From: Sphingobacterium hotanense | GTDB taxonomy: Bacteria; Bacteroidota; Bacteroidia; Sphingobacteriales; Sphingobacteriaceae | Length of the DNA: 64,000 bases | NCBI RefSeq assembly: GCF_008274825.1 | Contig: NZ_CP030848.1 | Location: forward strand, 558,001-622,000 | Reading direction: 5' to 3' | Shown here: positions 45,746-53,099 of the stretch, piece by piece | Layout: every line of letters starts with the position of its first letter | Numbering within the stretch: position 1 is the stretch's first letter | Made by a program: the position numbers and the translations under genes | Notes under the pieces: model-generated | Database searches by the model: none | Told to the model about the DNA's origin: nothing | The model's input: only the letters and a program-made list of their open reading frames with translations

Positions 45746-45753
45746 TATATTTG
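45746..45753 (+). promoter_or_regulatory. -7 box of the rrf2-like gene
   Basis: TATATTTG matches the Bacteroidota -7 consensus and lies only five bases before the ATG at 45759, so the mRNA may be almost leaderless. The operator just upstream would cover the -33 region and block transcription. Confidence 0.6.
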
Positions 45754-45758
45754 CCCCA

Positions 45759-46166
45759 ATGAATAATACAAGATTTGCGACATCGGTTCATATCCTTACA
45801 CTTCTAGCGCTCAAGCCTGAGGAATGGCTCAGTTCTGAATTTATTGCAGGAAGTATCAATATAAACCCAGTGATCGTACGTAAAGAGATTATCTTTCTTT
45901 CGGGAGCCGGGTTGATACAGACGAAAAAGGGAAAAGATGGGGGGGCGAAATTAAATCGCCCAGCAAGTTTAATCTACCTATCGGAGATTCTGGAAACCGT
46001 ACATTATTCCGATATGTTGGGAAGAAAAAATCTCAATACCAATCCTCAATGTGTCATTGGAAGCCAGATCAATGAAAGGTTAGATTCATTATTTAAACGA
46101 ACTGATCTCCTCATAAAAGAGAGTTTGGGAAAACAAAGTTTAGCTGACTTTTTAAATCAATTTTAA
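45759..46166 (+). CDS. Rrf2-family transcriptional regulator (YwnA-like)
   Basis: 135 aa. The winged helix of the Rrf2 family (ATSVHILTLLALKPEEWLSS, INPVIVRKEIIFLSGAGLIQ, KGKDGGAKLNRPAS) is clear. Only one cysteine is present (C98 in NPQCVIG), so the three-Cys iron-sulfur site of IscR/NsrR is absent. That makes it YwnA/HypR-like, possibly sensing thiol or quinone stress. It likely represses itself and the NmrA-type gene through two matching operators. Confidence 0.85.
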   Translation: MNNTRFATSVHILTLLALKPEEWLSSEFIAGSININPVIVRKEIIFLSGAGLIQTKKGKDGGAKLNRPASLIYLSEILETVHYSDMLGRKNLNTNPQCVIGSQINERLDSLFKRTDLLIKESLGKQSLADFLNQF

Positions 46167-46180
46167 AAAAATTTGATCCT

Positions 46181-46205
46181 ATATGTAACAAAAAATATTA
46201 CATAT
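46181..46205. promoter_or_regulatory. Operator 2 of the Rrf2 regulator
   Basis: An inverted repeat ATATGTAA (46181-46188) with TTACATAT (46198-46205). The TGTAA and TTACA half sites are 14 bases apart start to start, exactly as in operator 1. It lies upstream of the NmrA-type gene. Confidence 0.7.
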
Positions 46206-46268
46206 TATAGGTTAATATTAAGGAGTTATATATTCTTTTTTTTTAGAAACATTAAATAACAAGAACAT

Positions 46269-47117
46269 ATGAAAATTGGAATTACGGGAGCAACAGGTCA
46301 ACTAGGTCGAATAGCTGTTGATAAATTAAAATTGTATACACCTTCAGATCACTTCGTTGCTTTGGTTCGATCACCTGAAAAAGCGGTAGAACTGGGGATA
46401 GAAGTACGTTTGTTTGATTATTCCAATCCGGAAACTTTAGCAGAATCCTTGAAAGGAATAGATAAGTTGCTTTTAATTTCTGGCAGTGAAGTTGGTCAAC
46501 GCGAAGTTCAACACAAAAATGTTATTGAAGCGGCCAAAGTATCAGGCGTTAAAGAGATTATATATACAAGTCTTCTTCATGCAGATACTTCAAGTTTGAA
46601 TCTGGCAACAGAGCATTTGGCAACTGAACAAATTTTAAAAGAGTCTGGAATTACTTACACCATTTTGCGGAATGGTTGGTATACAGAAAACTATTTCGGA
46701 TCATTGGCCGGTGCAATCGAATCCGGCATATTGGCAGGATCTGCCGGTGAGGGTAAAATTTCTTCGGCATCGCGCGAAGATTATGCCGAAGCTGCAGCTA
46801 AAGTTCTAACAGGTGACGGACATGCTAATAAAACTTATGAGCTAGCCGGAGATATAGCCTATACATTGGCAGATTTTGCCAAAGAGGCATCTGAACAATC
46901 TGGTAAGTTCATCCAGTACAACAATATTTCCGAAAAGGAGTATTCAGAATTATTAATTAAAATAGGCTTACCAGAATCATTAGCAGCTTCGATAGCTGGT
47001 TGGGATATAGGTGCTTCCAAAGATGATTTATTTGATGATTCAAAAACATTATCTTCATTGTTGGGTAGACCAACTACAACTTTAAAGGACGCTATTAAAA
47101 CCTTTCTAATTCAGTAA
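46269..47117 (+). CDS. NmrA-like NAD(P)-binding oxidoreductase (QorB-like)
   Basis: 282 aa atypical short-chain dehydrogenase. The cofactor motif GITGATGQLGR at 3-13 is followed by the NmrA-type pattern (KLLLISGSEV, EIIYTSLLHAD, YTILRNGWYTENY). The family includes the quinone reductase QorB, so reduction of quinones or related electrophiles is plausible. Paired with the upstream Rrf2 regulator by shared operators, it looks like a stress-inducible redox module carried by the element. Confidence 0.85.
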   Translation: MKIGITGATGQLGRIAVDKLKLYTPSDHFVALVRSPEKAVELGIEVRLFDYSNPETLAESLKGIDKLLLISGSEVGQREVQHKNVIEAAKVSGVKEIIYTSLLHADTSSLNLATEHLATEQILKESGITYTILRNGWYTENYFGSLAGAIESGILAGSAGEGKISSASREDYAEAAAKVLTGDGHANKTYELAGDIAYTLADFAKEASEQSGKFIQYNNISEKEYSELLIKIGLPESLAASIAGWDIGASKDDLFDDSKTLSSLLGRPTTTLKDAIKTFLIQ

Positions 47118-47442
47118 TCTTCATTGCTGGTTTTTAGAAATTAATAACATTTTAGACTTTTCTTGATACCGCCAATTCAAAAAGATTGGATTGGTGGTAT
47201 CAAAATAATCTAAAACGAAATTATAATATTAATCGAAAATCAACATTAAGTTACTCTAGCCGTTTAATGCAACCAAAGCGGTTATTTAGAAAAATGACCC
47301 GCAGAGCCCCGAACTTATTTCCAACATTTAATGGATATTTATAACTAAATGTATAAAATCCCCTATTTTTTTGGGTATCCAGACAGTCTTGATCAGAGAT
47401 TTTATCTATAATAAATTGATTGTCGAAAGGTATTCGTAACTG
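47118..47442. other. Intergenic region between the NmrA-type gene and the integrase
   Basis: 325 bases with no supported gene. It holds a strong hairpin at 47163-47203 (TTGATACCGCCAAT with ATTGGTGGTATCAA, one G-U pair), probably a bidirectional terminator for the convergent genes. Confidence 0.6.
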
Positions 47443-48660
47443 TCAATACGTTTCAAGCTTTGCAATAAGATTTTCCATATCCTTACTTATCCGATTGTCC
47501 AATAATTTTGCGTAATGCTGTGTTGTGCGAATATCAAGGTGACCTAGCATCTTGGAAACCGTTTCAATCGGCACCCCATTCGAAAGTGTTATTGTGGTTG
47601 CGAACGTATGTCTTGCAATATGAAAGGTCAGTTCTTTCGTTATTCCACACAGATCTGCTATTTCTTTGAGATAGCTGTTCATTTTCTGATTGCTCAGTAT
47701 GGGCAATAGTTGGCCGTTAGATTCACATGGAGGATAATTTCGATATAACTCTAGGATTTCAAGTGCCTTTGGAAGGATAGGAATAGATGAAAGTGTATTC
47801 GTCTTTTGTCTGTTGATCTTTATCCATAATCGATTGTCAACCCCAACCTCAATATTTCGTTTGGTTAGTTTTGATACATCCGCATAGGAAAGTCCCGTAT
47901 AACAGCAGAACACAAATATGTCCCTAACATGATGGAGCCTTAGAATATTAAGCTTTTTGCTTTCGATTCGTGTTAGTTCGTCTCTGTTCAGATGGCACTT
48001 CTCCTTGGGCTTGGCATTTGTCTTATAAAACTTGAAAGGATTTGACATAATCCATTCATGTGCTAGACTTAGATTAATAATCTTTCTTAGATGCTTCATG
48101 TATTTGGCAGCCGAAATATCAGAGCATTCTTTTTCAGATCGAAGATAATATTCATAGCCTAATATGAAAGAATGGTCAATTTTATAAAGTTCAATATCTG
48201 CAGTTGAAAATTTCTTTGTAATATAGCTTTCTAAATGCGAATAGGTCGTCCTGTAACCCTTTAACGTATTCTCCCGAAATCCATTGCCCAGCAAAGATTC
48301 CATTTTAAGGTTATGGTCTTTTAGAACCGATAATAACGTCCTTTGATTTTCTGTCTTTCCTGTAATTTTTGATTTAAAAAGTTCAATGGTGGGTATTTCT
48401 CCCATTTTCAAGATTTCAACGTGGAGAGCAGCAACTTTCAGATTCAACATTTCCAGATAGCTGTTTAACGTCTTGACCTCCTCAGTATTGCCTTTAGAAC
48501 GATTTGCTTTGGAAATCCATCGGCTGGGGTCGCAACTCTTTCCTGTCGAGATTTCACATACCGATCCATCGATCGTAATTCTCATGTAAATGGGCTTAGC
48601 TCCACTGACATAATTCTTTGGTTTCTTCAAGTAGAAGAGCAAGGAATAATTTGTACTCAT
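47443..48660 (-). CDS. Tyrosine recombinase/integrase of the element
   Basis: 405 aa. An arm-binding-type N terminus (about 1-100), a core-binding SAM-like domain (about 105-205) and a catalytic domain (about 220-400). Catalytic residues: K286, H347 and R350 in FHIARHTF, H374 in MLGHLDIRTT and nucleophile Y383 in QHYAKL. The first catalytic Arg position is occupied by S258 in YTGLSYADV, as in the IntDOT group of Bacteroidota integrases. It should catalyse integration at tRNA-Glu, using the 17-bp repeats as crossover region. It reads away from the tRNA-proximal attachment site. Confidence 0.93.
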   Translation of the reverse strand: MSTNYSLLFYLKKPKNYVSGAKPIYMRITIDGSVCEISTGKSCDPSRWISKANRSKGNTEEVKTLNSYLEMLNLKVAALHVEILKMGEIPTIELFKSKITGKTENQRTLLSVLKDHNLKMESLLGNGFRENTLKGYRTTYSHLESYITKKFSTADIELYKIDHSFILGYEYYLRSEKECSDISAAKYMKHLRKIINLSLAHEWIMSNPFKFYKTNAKPKEKCHLNRDELTRIESKKLNILRLHHVRDIFVFCCYTGLSYADVSKLTKRNIEVGVDNRLWIKINRQKTNTLSSIPILPKALEILELYRNYPPCESNGQLLPILSNQKMNSYLKEIADLCGITKELTFHIARHTFATTITLSNGVPIETVSKMLGHLDIRTTQHYAKLLDNRISKDMENLIAKLETY

Positions 48661-48789
48661 GATTTAACATTTAAAATGTGTAACAAAATTAGCCTTGCAG
48701 CGAAAAAACATCAAGATGTTCGATTGTAGAACATGTTGTAAATCAGTGAATTGAATACGTCTCAGTGAGTACTTCAATCAAATTTAATG

Positions 48790-48808
48790 ACTCACCGAAT
48801 GACTCACT
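48790..48808. repeat. Candidate integrase arm-type site, tRNA-proximal end
   Basis: ACTCACCGAATGACTCACT differs at one base from 34617-34635 and has the same orientation. It lies 100 bases inside the attachment site, and inverted TCAGTGAGT occurs near 48762. Confidence 0.55.
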
Positions 48809-48851
48809 AAAAGTTTGCGAATTTCTGAACATTTTGATCTGCCGTGAAAAC

Positions 48852-48884
48852 AAAAAAGCCTGCAAACGTTCAATTTGCAAGCTT
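48852..48884 (-). terminator. Element-supplied terminator for tRNA-Glu
   Basis: On the minus strand AAGCTTGCAAA pairs with TTTGCAGGCTT (11 bp, one G-U) and is followed by T. It lies 26 bases downstream of the tRNA 3' end, inside the mobile element. Confidence 0.75.
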
Positions 48885-48908
48885 TTGTATGTTTTGATCT
48901 TCGATCTA

Positions 48909-48925
48909 GTAGCCCGTAGGGGAAT
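48909..48925. repeat. tRNA-proximal attachment-site repeat
   Basis: GTAGCCCGTAGGGGAAT overlaps the 3' end of tRNA-Glu and is identical to 34544-34560. Confidence 0.85.
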
Positions 48926-48981
48926 CGAACCCCTGTTTCAAGAATGAAAATCTTGCGTCCTAACCCCTAGACGAACGGGCC
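48910..48981 (-). tRNA. tRNA-Glu (anticodon TTC)
   Basis: 72 nt. The acceptor stem GGCCCGT/ACGGGCT has a G1-U72 pair, the anticodon stem CAAGA/TCTTG encloses loop TTTTCAT with anticodon TTC, the T arm is AGGGG-TTCGATT-CCCCT and the discriminator is A. CCA is not encoded. Its 3' 16 bases form the attachment site of the mobile element, and integration restores a full tRNA. Confidence 0.95.
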
Positions 48982-48999
48982 TTATTGTGTTTCGGTGTG

Positions 49000-49030
49000 C
49001 AAATATAGAATTTACTTTTTTATTCGCAAA
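49000..49030 (-). promoter_or_regulatory. Promoter of tRNA-Glu
   Basis: On the minus strand TTTG (49030-49027), a 19-base spacer and TATATTTG (49007-49000) give a consensus Bacteroidota promoter. The -7 box ends about 19 bases before the tRNA 5' end. Confidence 0.8.
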
Positions 49031-49031
49031 A

Positions 49032-49039
49032 TATTTTTG
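49032..49039 (+). promoter_or_regulatory. Possible -7 box of the GH20 gene
   Basis: TATTTTTG fits TAnnTTTG and lies 58 bases upstream of the ATG at 49098. No clear -33 TTG is present, so the call is tentative. Confidence 0.4.
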
Positions 49040-49097
49040 ATAAAAATTGAATAACTACGTTTTTTGCCTAATTTTAAGCATTAACATTCATTAAATC

Positions 49098-51581
49098 ATG
49101 CAACTATTAACGAAAATGGGACTGGTTATTCTCCTATCAAGCATGTCTAGCCTATTTGTACAAGGTCAAGACCTTAATCTAAAATGGGATTATGGAAAGA
49201 CGTACGATGGTAAAGACGATCTGGGGCTTCAACTAACACTACTCAATAAATCCGACAATACATTAAAACTTAACGATTACGCCTTATGGTTCAGTTCGAT
49301 GTATCCCATCAACGAAGGTAATTTTGGTGCTTATACCATTCATAATCGAAATGGGAATTTATACAGTATAGATTTTCATAATCAGTCAGTCGCTCCGCAG
49401 GACTCTTTATTGATCAGCTACCAATCGCCTTATCCGATTGCGCATACTTCACTGATTCCAAACGGTTTTTACTTGCAGCACCATAAAGATCATAAAGATG
49501 TTATCGAGATCGGCGATCCAACAATTACACCATTGAAATTATCGAAGGCTGAACAGCAGCAGTTTCTCTCTGCACTGTATGAGAAGAATGCTGCGAGAAG
49601 TGGCGATGCGAACCAGTTGATACTGCCAACACCGATGTCTATCAAAGAGGGTAGAGGCACGTTGACACTTTCTGGCTCAGTGGGATATTACATCGATGTT
49701 GCATTTAATTTCGAAATGAATATGTTTCAGGAATTCGCGGCTCAGCTTGGACAACTGAGTTTTACAGAAGCCCAGCAGAACGCTGCCAAGGTTAGGGTAT
49801 TATTCGATAAGACTTTAGGAGAAGAAGAATATAAGCTTTCGATCAGTTCGACCGGTGTAGAGATAAAAGCTGGGAAGCCTTCAGGGGCATTCTATGCAAT
49901 TCAATCGGTGAAATCTTTAATGACGGCGGATCAATTAAATAGCATTGGAAATGTCAATCTACCATACTTAGAGGTGCACGATAAACCTCGCTATGAGTAT
50001 AGAGGGCTGATGATTGATATTGCTAGAAATTTCAAGGATAAGAAAGTTATTCTAAAATACCTTGATTTGATGGCGATGTACAAAATCAATAAGCTGCATC
50101 TTCATTTTATTGATGATGAGGGATGGCGTCTGGAAATCCCGACATTACCGGAATTAACGGACATCGGATCTGTTCGCTCGCCTTATTTTCAGGATGGACA
50201 AAGCTTGCAGCCGGCTTATGGCTCGGGAACTGCAGTAACCAATGGGCATTATCTTTCTAAAGCGGACTTCCAAGAAATTTTAAAGTATGCCGCAGCGCGC
50301 TATATCACAGTTATTCCTGAAATTGAAACACCTGGACATGCACGTGCTGCAATCAAGGCTATGGAAGCACGCTATAATCGTCTCATGGCGCAAGGTAAGC
50401 AAAAAGAGGCCGAAGAGTTTTTGTTATATGAAGCCGAGGATAAGTCGGTTTATAGCTCTGCGCAGTATTGGAACGATAATGTGATGAATCCGGCTCTTCC
50501 TTCTGTTTATCGCTTCTTGGATGTGGTTATTACCGAGATTCAACAAATGTACACAGAAGCGGGCTTGCAGTTGGAGACGATTTCTTTAGGAGGTGATGAA
50601 GTTCCGTCGGGCTCATGGGAAGATTCGCCAAAGATCAAAGAACTGATGGTCAAGGAAGGTTTCACGTCAGTTTATGAGGTCTGGCCCTATTATATCGCTC
50701 GTATCCAGGAAATCTGTGCTGCTAAAGGCTTGCAGATGGCGGGTTGGGAAGAAATAGGAATGGTCAATAAAGGCAATGGAATGGTCGTTAATGAAGAACT
50801 GGCACATAAGAATATGTTGCTGGATGTTTGGAATAACGTAATTGGAGGAGGACAAGAGGATTTGGCATATAAACTAGCAAATGCGGGATACAAGACCGTC
50901 TTTGCCAGCTGCGCGAACTATTATCTTGATATGGTGTGGGATAAGGATTTCCGTGAACCAGGTCTTAAATGGGCATCCATCACTGATCTATATCAGTCTT
51001 TCGCCTTGCTTCCAGAATCATTCTTCTCCAATATGAAGTATACAGAAGCGGGCTCTAAATTGGAAGATAGCTATATCGCTGGAAAAGTACGTTTAACCGA
51101 GAAAGGGAAATCGAATCTAGTGGGCTTAAAGGCCGCGTTATGGCAGGAAACTGTATTAACCGCCGATCGAATGGATTATATGCTTTTACCGCGCTTATAT
51201 GCATTAGCGGAACGTGCGTGGAGACCTGCACACGCTTGGGAAAATGACTTTAAGTTTGACAAGAAAGCGTTTGATAAAACCTATACTGCCTTTATCAATA
51301 AGGTAGGCAAGCAAGAGCTTCCGAAATTGCAGCAGCTTGCAGGAGGATTCCAATACCGTTTGCCATCGGTGGGGGTGAAGCAACAAGGTGATAAGCTACT
51401 TGCTAATGTCGAATACCCAGGATTCGTGATACATTATACGACCGATGGGTCGGAACCGAATTCAAATAGCCTGGTGTTCCCAAAAGAAGGAATTAAGTTA
51501 AGAAAAGGAAATAAAGTTAAACTTGCTACTGTTTCTACTGATCACAGAGTAGGAAGGGTGAGTGAGTATATTAATGAATAG
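49098..51581 (+). CDS. GH20 beta-N-acetylhexosaminidase with CHB_HEX domain
   Basis: 827 aa with a signal peptide ending near VQGQ at 24. An N-terminal CHB_HEX carbohydrate-binding domain (about 25-150) is followed by a GH20 N-terminal domain (about 170-290) and the catalytic barrel (about 298-700, LHLHFIDDEGWRLEIPTLPE). The catalytic pair D500-E501 is in SLGGDEVPSG. A C-terminal beta domain resembles CHB_HEX C (FVIHYTTDGSEPNSNS). It removes terminal GlcNAc or GalNAc from chitin oligomers, peptidoglycan fragments or glycoproteins, probably in the periplasm. It is a single-gene unit with a strong terminator. Confidence 0.93.
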   Translation: MQLLTKMGLVILLSSMSSLFVQGQDLNLKWDYGKTYDGKDDLGLQLTLLNKSDNTLKLNDYALWFSSMYPINEGNFGAYTIHNRNGNLYSIDFHNQSVAPQDSLLISYQSPYPIAHTSLIPNGFYLQHHKDHKDVIEIGDPTITPLKLSKAEQQQFLSALYEKNAARSGDANQLILPTPMSIKEGRGTLTLSGSVGYYIDVAFNFEMNMFQEFAAQLGQLSFTEAQQNAAKVRVLFDKTLGEEEYKLSISSTGVEIKAGKPSGAFYAIQSVKSLMTADQLNSIGNVNLPYLEVHDKPRYEYRGLMIDIARNFKDKKVILKYLDLMAMYKINKLHLHFIDDEGWRLEIPTLPELTDIGSVRSPYFQDGQSLQPAYGSGTAVTNGHYLSKADFQEILKYAAARYITVIPEIETPGHARAAIKAMEARYNRLMAQGKQKEAEEFLLYEAEDKSVYSSAQYWNDNVMNPALPSVYRFLDVVITEIQQMYTEAGLQLETISLGGDEVPSGSWEDSPKIKELMVKEGFTSVYEVWPYYIARIQEICAAKGLQMAGWEEIGMVNKGNGMVVNEELAHKNMLLDVWNNVIGGGQEDLAYKLANAGYKTVFASCANYYLDMVWDKDFREPGLKWASITDLYQSFALLPESFFSNMKYTEAGSKLEDSYIAGKVRLTEKGKSNLVGLKAALWQETVLTADRMDYMLLPRLYALAERAWRPAHAWENDFKFDKKAFDKTYTAFINKVGKQELPKLQQLAGGFQYRLPSVGVKQQGDKLLANVEYPGFVIHYTTDGSEPNSNSLVFPKEGIKLRKGNKVKLATVSTDHRVGRVSEYINE

Positions 51582-51591
51582 CTAAGGAATA

Positions 51592-51618
51592 GAAAAGCCC
51601 GCGATTTGCGGGCTTTTC
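51592..51618. terminator. Bidirectional terminator between convergent genes
   Basis: A perfect 11-bp stem GAAAAGCCCGC/GCGGGCTTTTC with loop GATTT lies three bases from the end of the convergent gene at 51621. Both strands carry T-rich ends within the stem. Confidence 0.85.
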
Positions 51619-51620
51619 CA

Positions 51621-52343
51621 TTAGAATGTTTTGAACTTTTGCTTTTCCATATCTGTAAAGGATGCAACCTTTTGATAGGAGATGCTATCTGAGCTACCTT
51701 TAAAGCTCGTAGGAAGCACTAAACCACTACCGATGTCTTTATAGCCATTAACGATATAACTCTTGCTATCGACGTCTATACGCTTAATTAAGCCGGTTTC
51801 TTCATTAACATAGATGCTTCCTGATTTACCAAGGAAGTTGTTGAAAGTTATCTTCTTCAAACGCTCCGCATTGATGATCTTACTTTCGGTCTGATCGCTC
51901 AGCGTAGAATTGGATAATAACGTAACGGGTAGCGACAATACCTTTAAGTCCAGATTATACTGTTCGATTATATTTGAAAGATCGTCCCTATAATCTTGAA
52001 CTGGAAGTGTTGCTCCGTTCTCATTGAATACTCCTGTTAGTTTCTGCGTGCGTACGTTGAATAATAACACAACACTCTCGTTGTTGATTCCACCTTCAAA
52101 GCGGACATCACCGGTTTTCTTATCCAAGAGGAACTTACGCTCCGAACTAATCGAGCTAAATTTGCTGTTACCTGATACGGTAAACATCATATAGTTTGTG
52201 TTATCCCATTTGCTTTTCCCGCCGATACCCGTCCAGATCTTATCACTGATGGAACTGCTCTGAGCGAAGATGGGTTGCAATGGAATTGTTACTATAATAA
52301 GAAACATGTAGATATAGTAAACTATATTCTTCTTATTTTTCAT
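51621..52343 (-). CDS. Hypothetical secreted protein
   Basis: 240 aa. An N-terminal signal (YIYMFLIIVTIPLQPIFAQ) is followed by a mature part rich in beta strands with Lys and Ser (SGNSKFSSISSERKFLLDKK, VRFEGGINNESVVLLFNVRT). The layout looks like a periplasmic strand-repeat fold such as those of outer-membrane lipoprotein-sorting-like proteins, but I do not recognise a family with confidence. Confidence 0.7.
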   Translation of the reverse strand: MKNKKNIVYYIYMFLIIVTIPLQPIFAQSSSISDKIWTGIGGKSKWDNTNYMMFTVSGNSKFSSISSERKFLLDKKTGDVRFEGGINNESVVLLFNVRTQKLTGVFNENGATLPVQDYRDDLSNIIEQYNLDLKVLSLPVTLLSNSTLSDQTESKIINAERLKKITFNNFLGKSGSIYVNEETGLIKRIDVDSKSYIVNGYKDIGSGLVLPTSFKGSSDSISYQKVASFTDMEKQKFKTF

Positions 52344-52388
52344 AATACTGAAATTTTATGTGAACTAGGGTACACCCTATTTTTGTGA

Positions 52389-52514
52389 TTACCTGCTTCT
52401 ATATTTCTTTTTGGGATATGAACCATAGGCAGCGCACGTTTGGGATGCACATGAAGATAGGATGCTTGTCCCTAAGAACACAACACCCAGAACTATAAAT
52501 AGATAACGCTTCAT
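52389..52514 (-). CDS. 41-aa lipoprotein
   Basis: A short gene starting at the ATG at 52514 and ending at TAA 52389. A signal segment (MKRYLFIVLGVVFLGTSILS) is followed by a lipobox Cys in SSCAS, then TCAAYGSYPKKKYRSR. Tiny lipoproteins with a Cys-x-AYGSY-plus-basic tail occur in Bacteroidota to my recollection. The gene lies between ribH and the hypothetical secreted gene in the same direction. Confidence 0.65.
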   Translation of the reverse strand: MKRYLFIVLGVVFLGTSILSSCASQTCAAYGSYPKKKYRSR

Positions 52515-52541
52515 AACACTAGTTAATCAAAAACAATACCA

Positions 52542-53030
52542 CTAATGGCTCTGATGGATTAAGCCCATTTGAATGGCTGTGATAGCGGCTTCTTCTCCCT
52601 TATTGCCATGTTTTCCTCCTGCGCGGTCGATCGCTTGTTGTAGGTTGTCGGTCGTTAAAACGCCGAAAATAACAGGTTTACTGTGTTTTAAACCTACTTG
52701 TGCAAGCTCAGTACCGACAGCTTGGCAGATAAAATCAAAATGTCTTGTCTCGCCCTGAATTACACAGCCTAATGCAATAACTGCGTCTAGATTTTTATTT
52801 CGAAGAGCAATATCACTTCCTGCGATCAATTCGTAACTTCCCGGAACCTCAATCAGCTCGATATTTTCTTCCTTTGCGCCGTGATCCAATAAACCTTTGT
52901 ATGCTCCGTTCAACAATGCGCCAGTAATCTGTGCATTCCACTGGGATACCACAATTGCGAACTTTAAGTTCTCGGCACTGCCAACTTCGATATGGGAAAA
53001 ATCTGAAAGGTTTTTTAAACTGCTTGACAT
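52542..53030 (-). CDS. ribH: 6,7-dimethyl-8-ribityllumazine synthase
   Basis: 162 aa from the ATG at 53030; an in-frame GTG at 53063 is less likely. It joins 5-amino-6-ribitylaminouracil with dihydroxybutanone phosphate in riboflavin synthesis. Family signatures: AIVVSQWNAQITGALLNGA, VPGSYELIAG, ALGCVIQGETRHFDFICQAV, and FGVLTTDNLQQAIDRAGGKHGNKG. The catalytic His lies in RHFDF. It follows the TPR gene, separated by a hairpin. Confidence 0.96.
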   Translation of the reverse strand: MSSSLKNLSDFSHIEVGSAENLKFAIVVSQWNAQITGALLNGAYKGLLDHGAKEENIELIEVPGSYELIAGSDIALRNKNLDAVIALGCVIQGETRHFDFICQAVGTELAQVGLKHSKPVIFGVLTTDNLQQAIDRAGGKHGNKGEEAAITAIQMGLIHQSH

Positions 53031-53050
53031 AATAAAAAATGTTATCCTAT

Positions 53051-53083
53051 AAAAAAGGGCCACCTGTTGGGGGCCCTCAAAGT
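53051..53083 (-). terminator. Terminator between the TPR gene and ribH
   Basis: On the minus strand AGGGCC pairs with GGCCCT and is followed by six T. A longer imperfect pairing through the loop is possible. Confidence 0.65.
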
Positions 53084-53099
53084 TACTAAAATTTTATAA

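Larger units (their letters stand above)
34544..48925. mobile_element. Integrative mobilizable element in tRNA-Glu carrying defence genes
   Basis: About 14.4 kb between 17-bp direct repeats. The tyrosine integrase gene sits next to the tRNA. The element also holds an excisionase-like HTH gene, BfmA/BtgA and DUF5712 mobilization genes and a radC-like gene, but no conjugation (Tra) genes, so it would need a helper for transfer. Cargo: a reverse transcriptase-nitrilase gene, an unknown 422-aa gene, a HEPN gene with partner and XRE regulator, and an Rrf2/NmrA pair. The cargo at 34600-40150 is much more AT-rich than either flank. Confidence 0.85.

Noticed and set aside
34544..48925. Prophage interpretation of the island
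   Set aside because: No capsid, terminase, portal, tail or lysis gene is present; mobilization genes of Bacteroidota type are.
48765..48947. 60-aa open frame running into tRNA-Glu
   Set aside because: It crosses the attachment site, the terminator hairpin and the tRNA, so it cannot be an independent gene.
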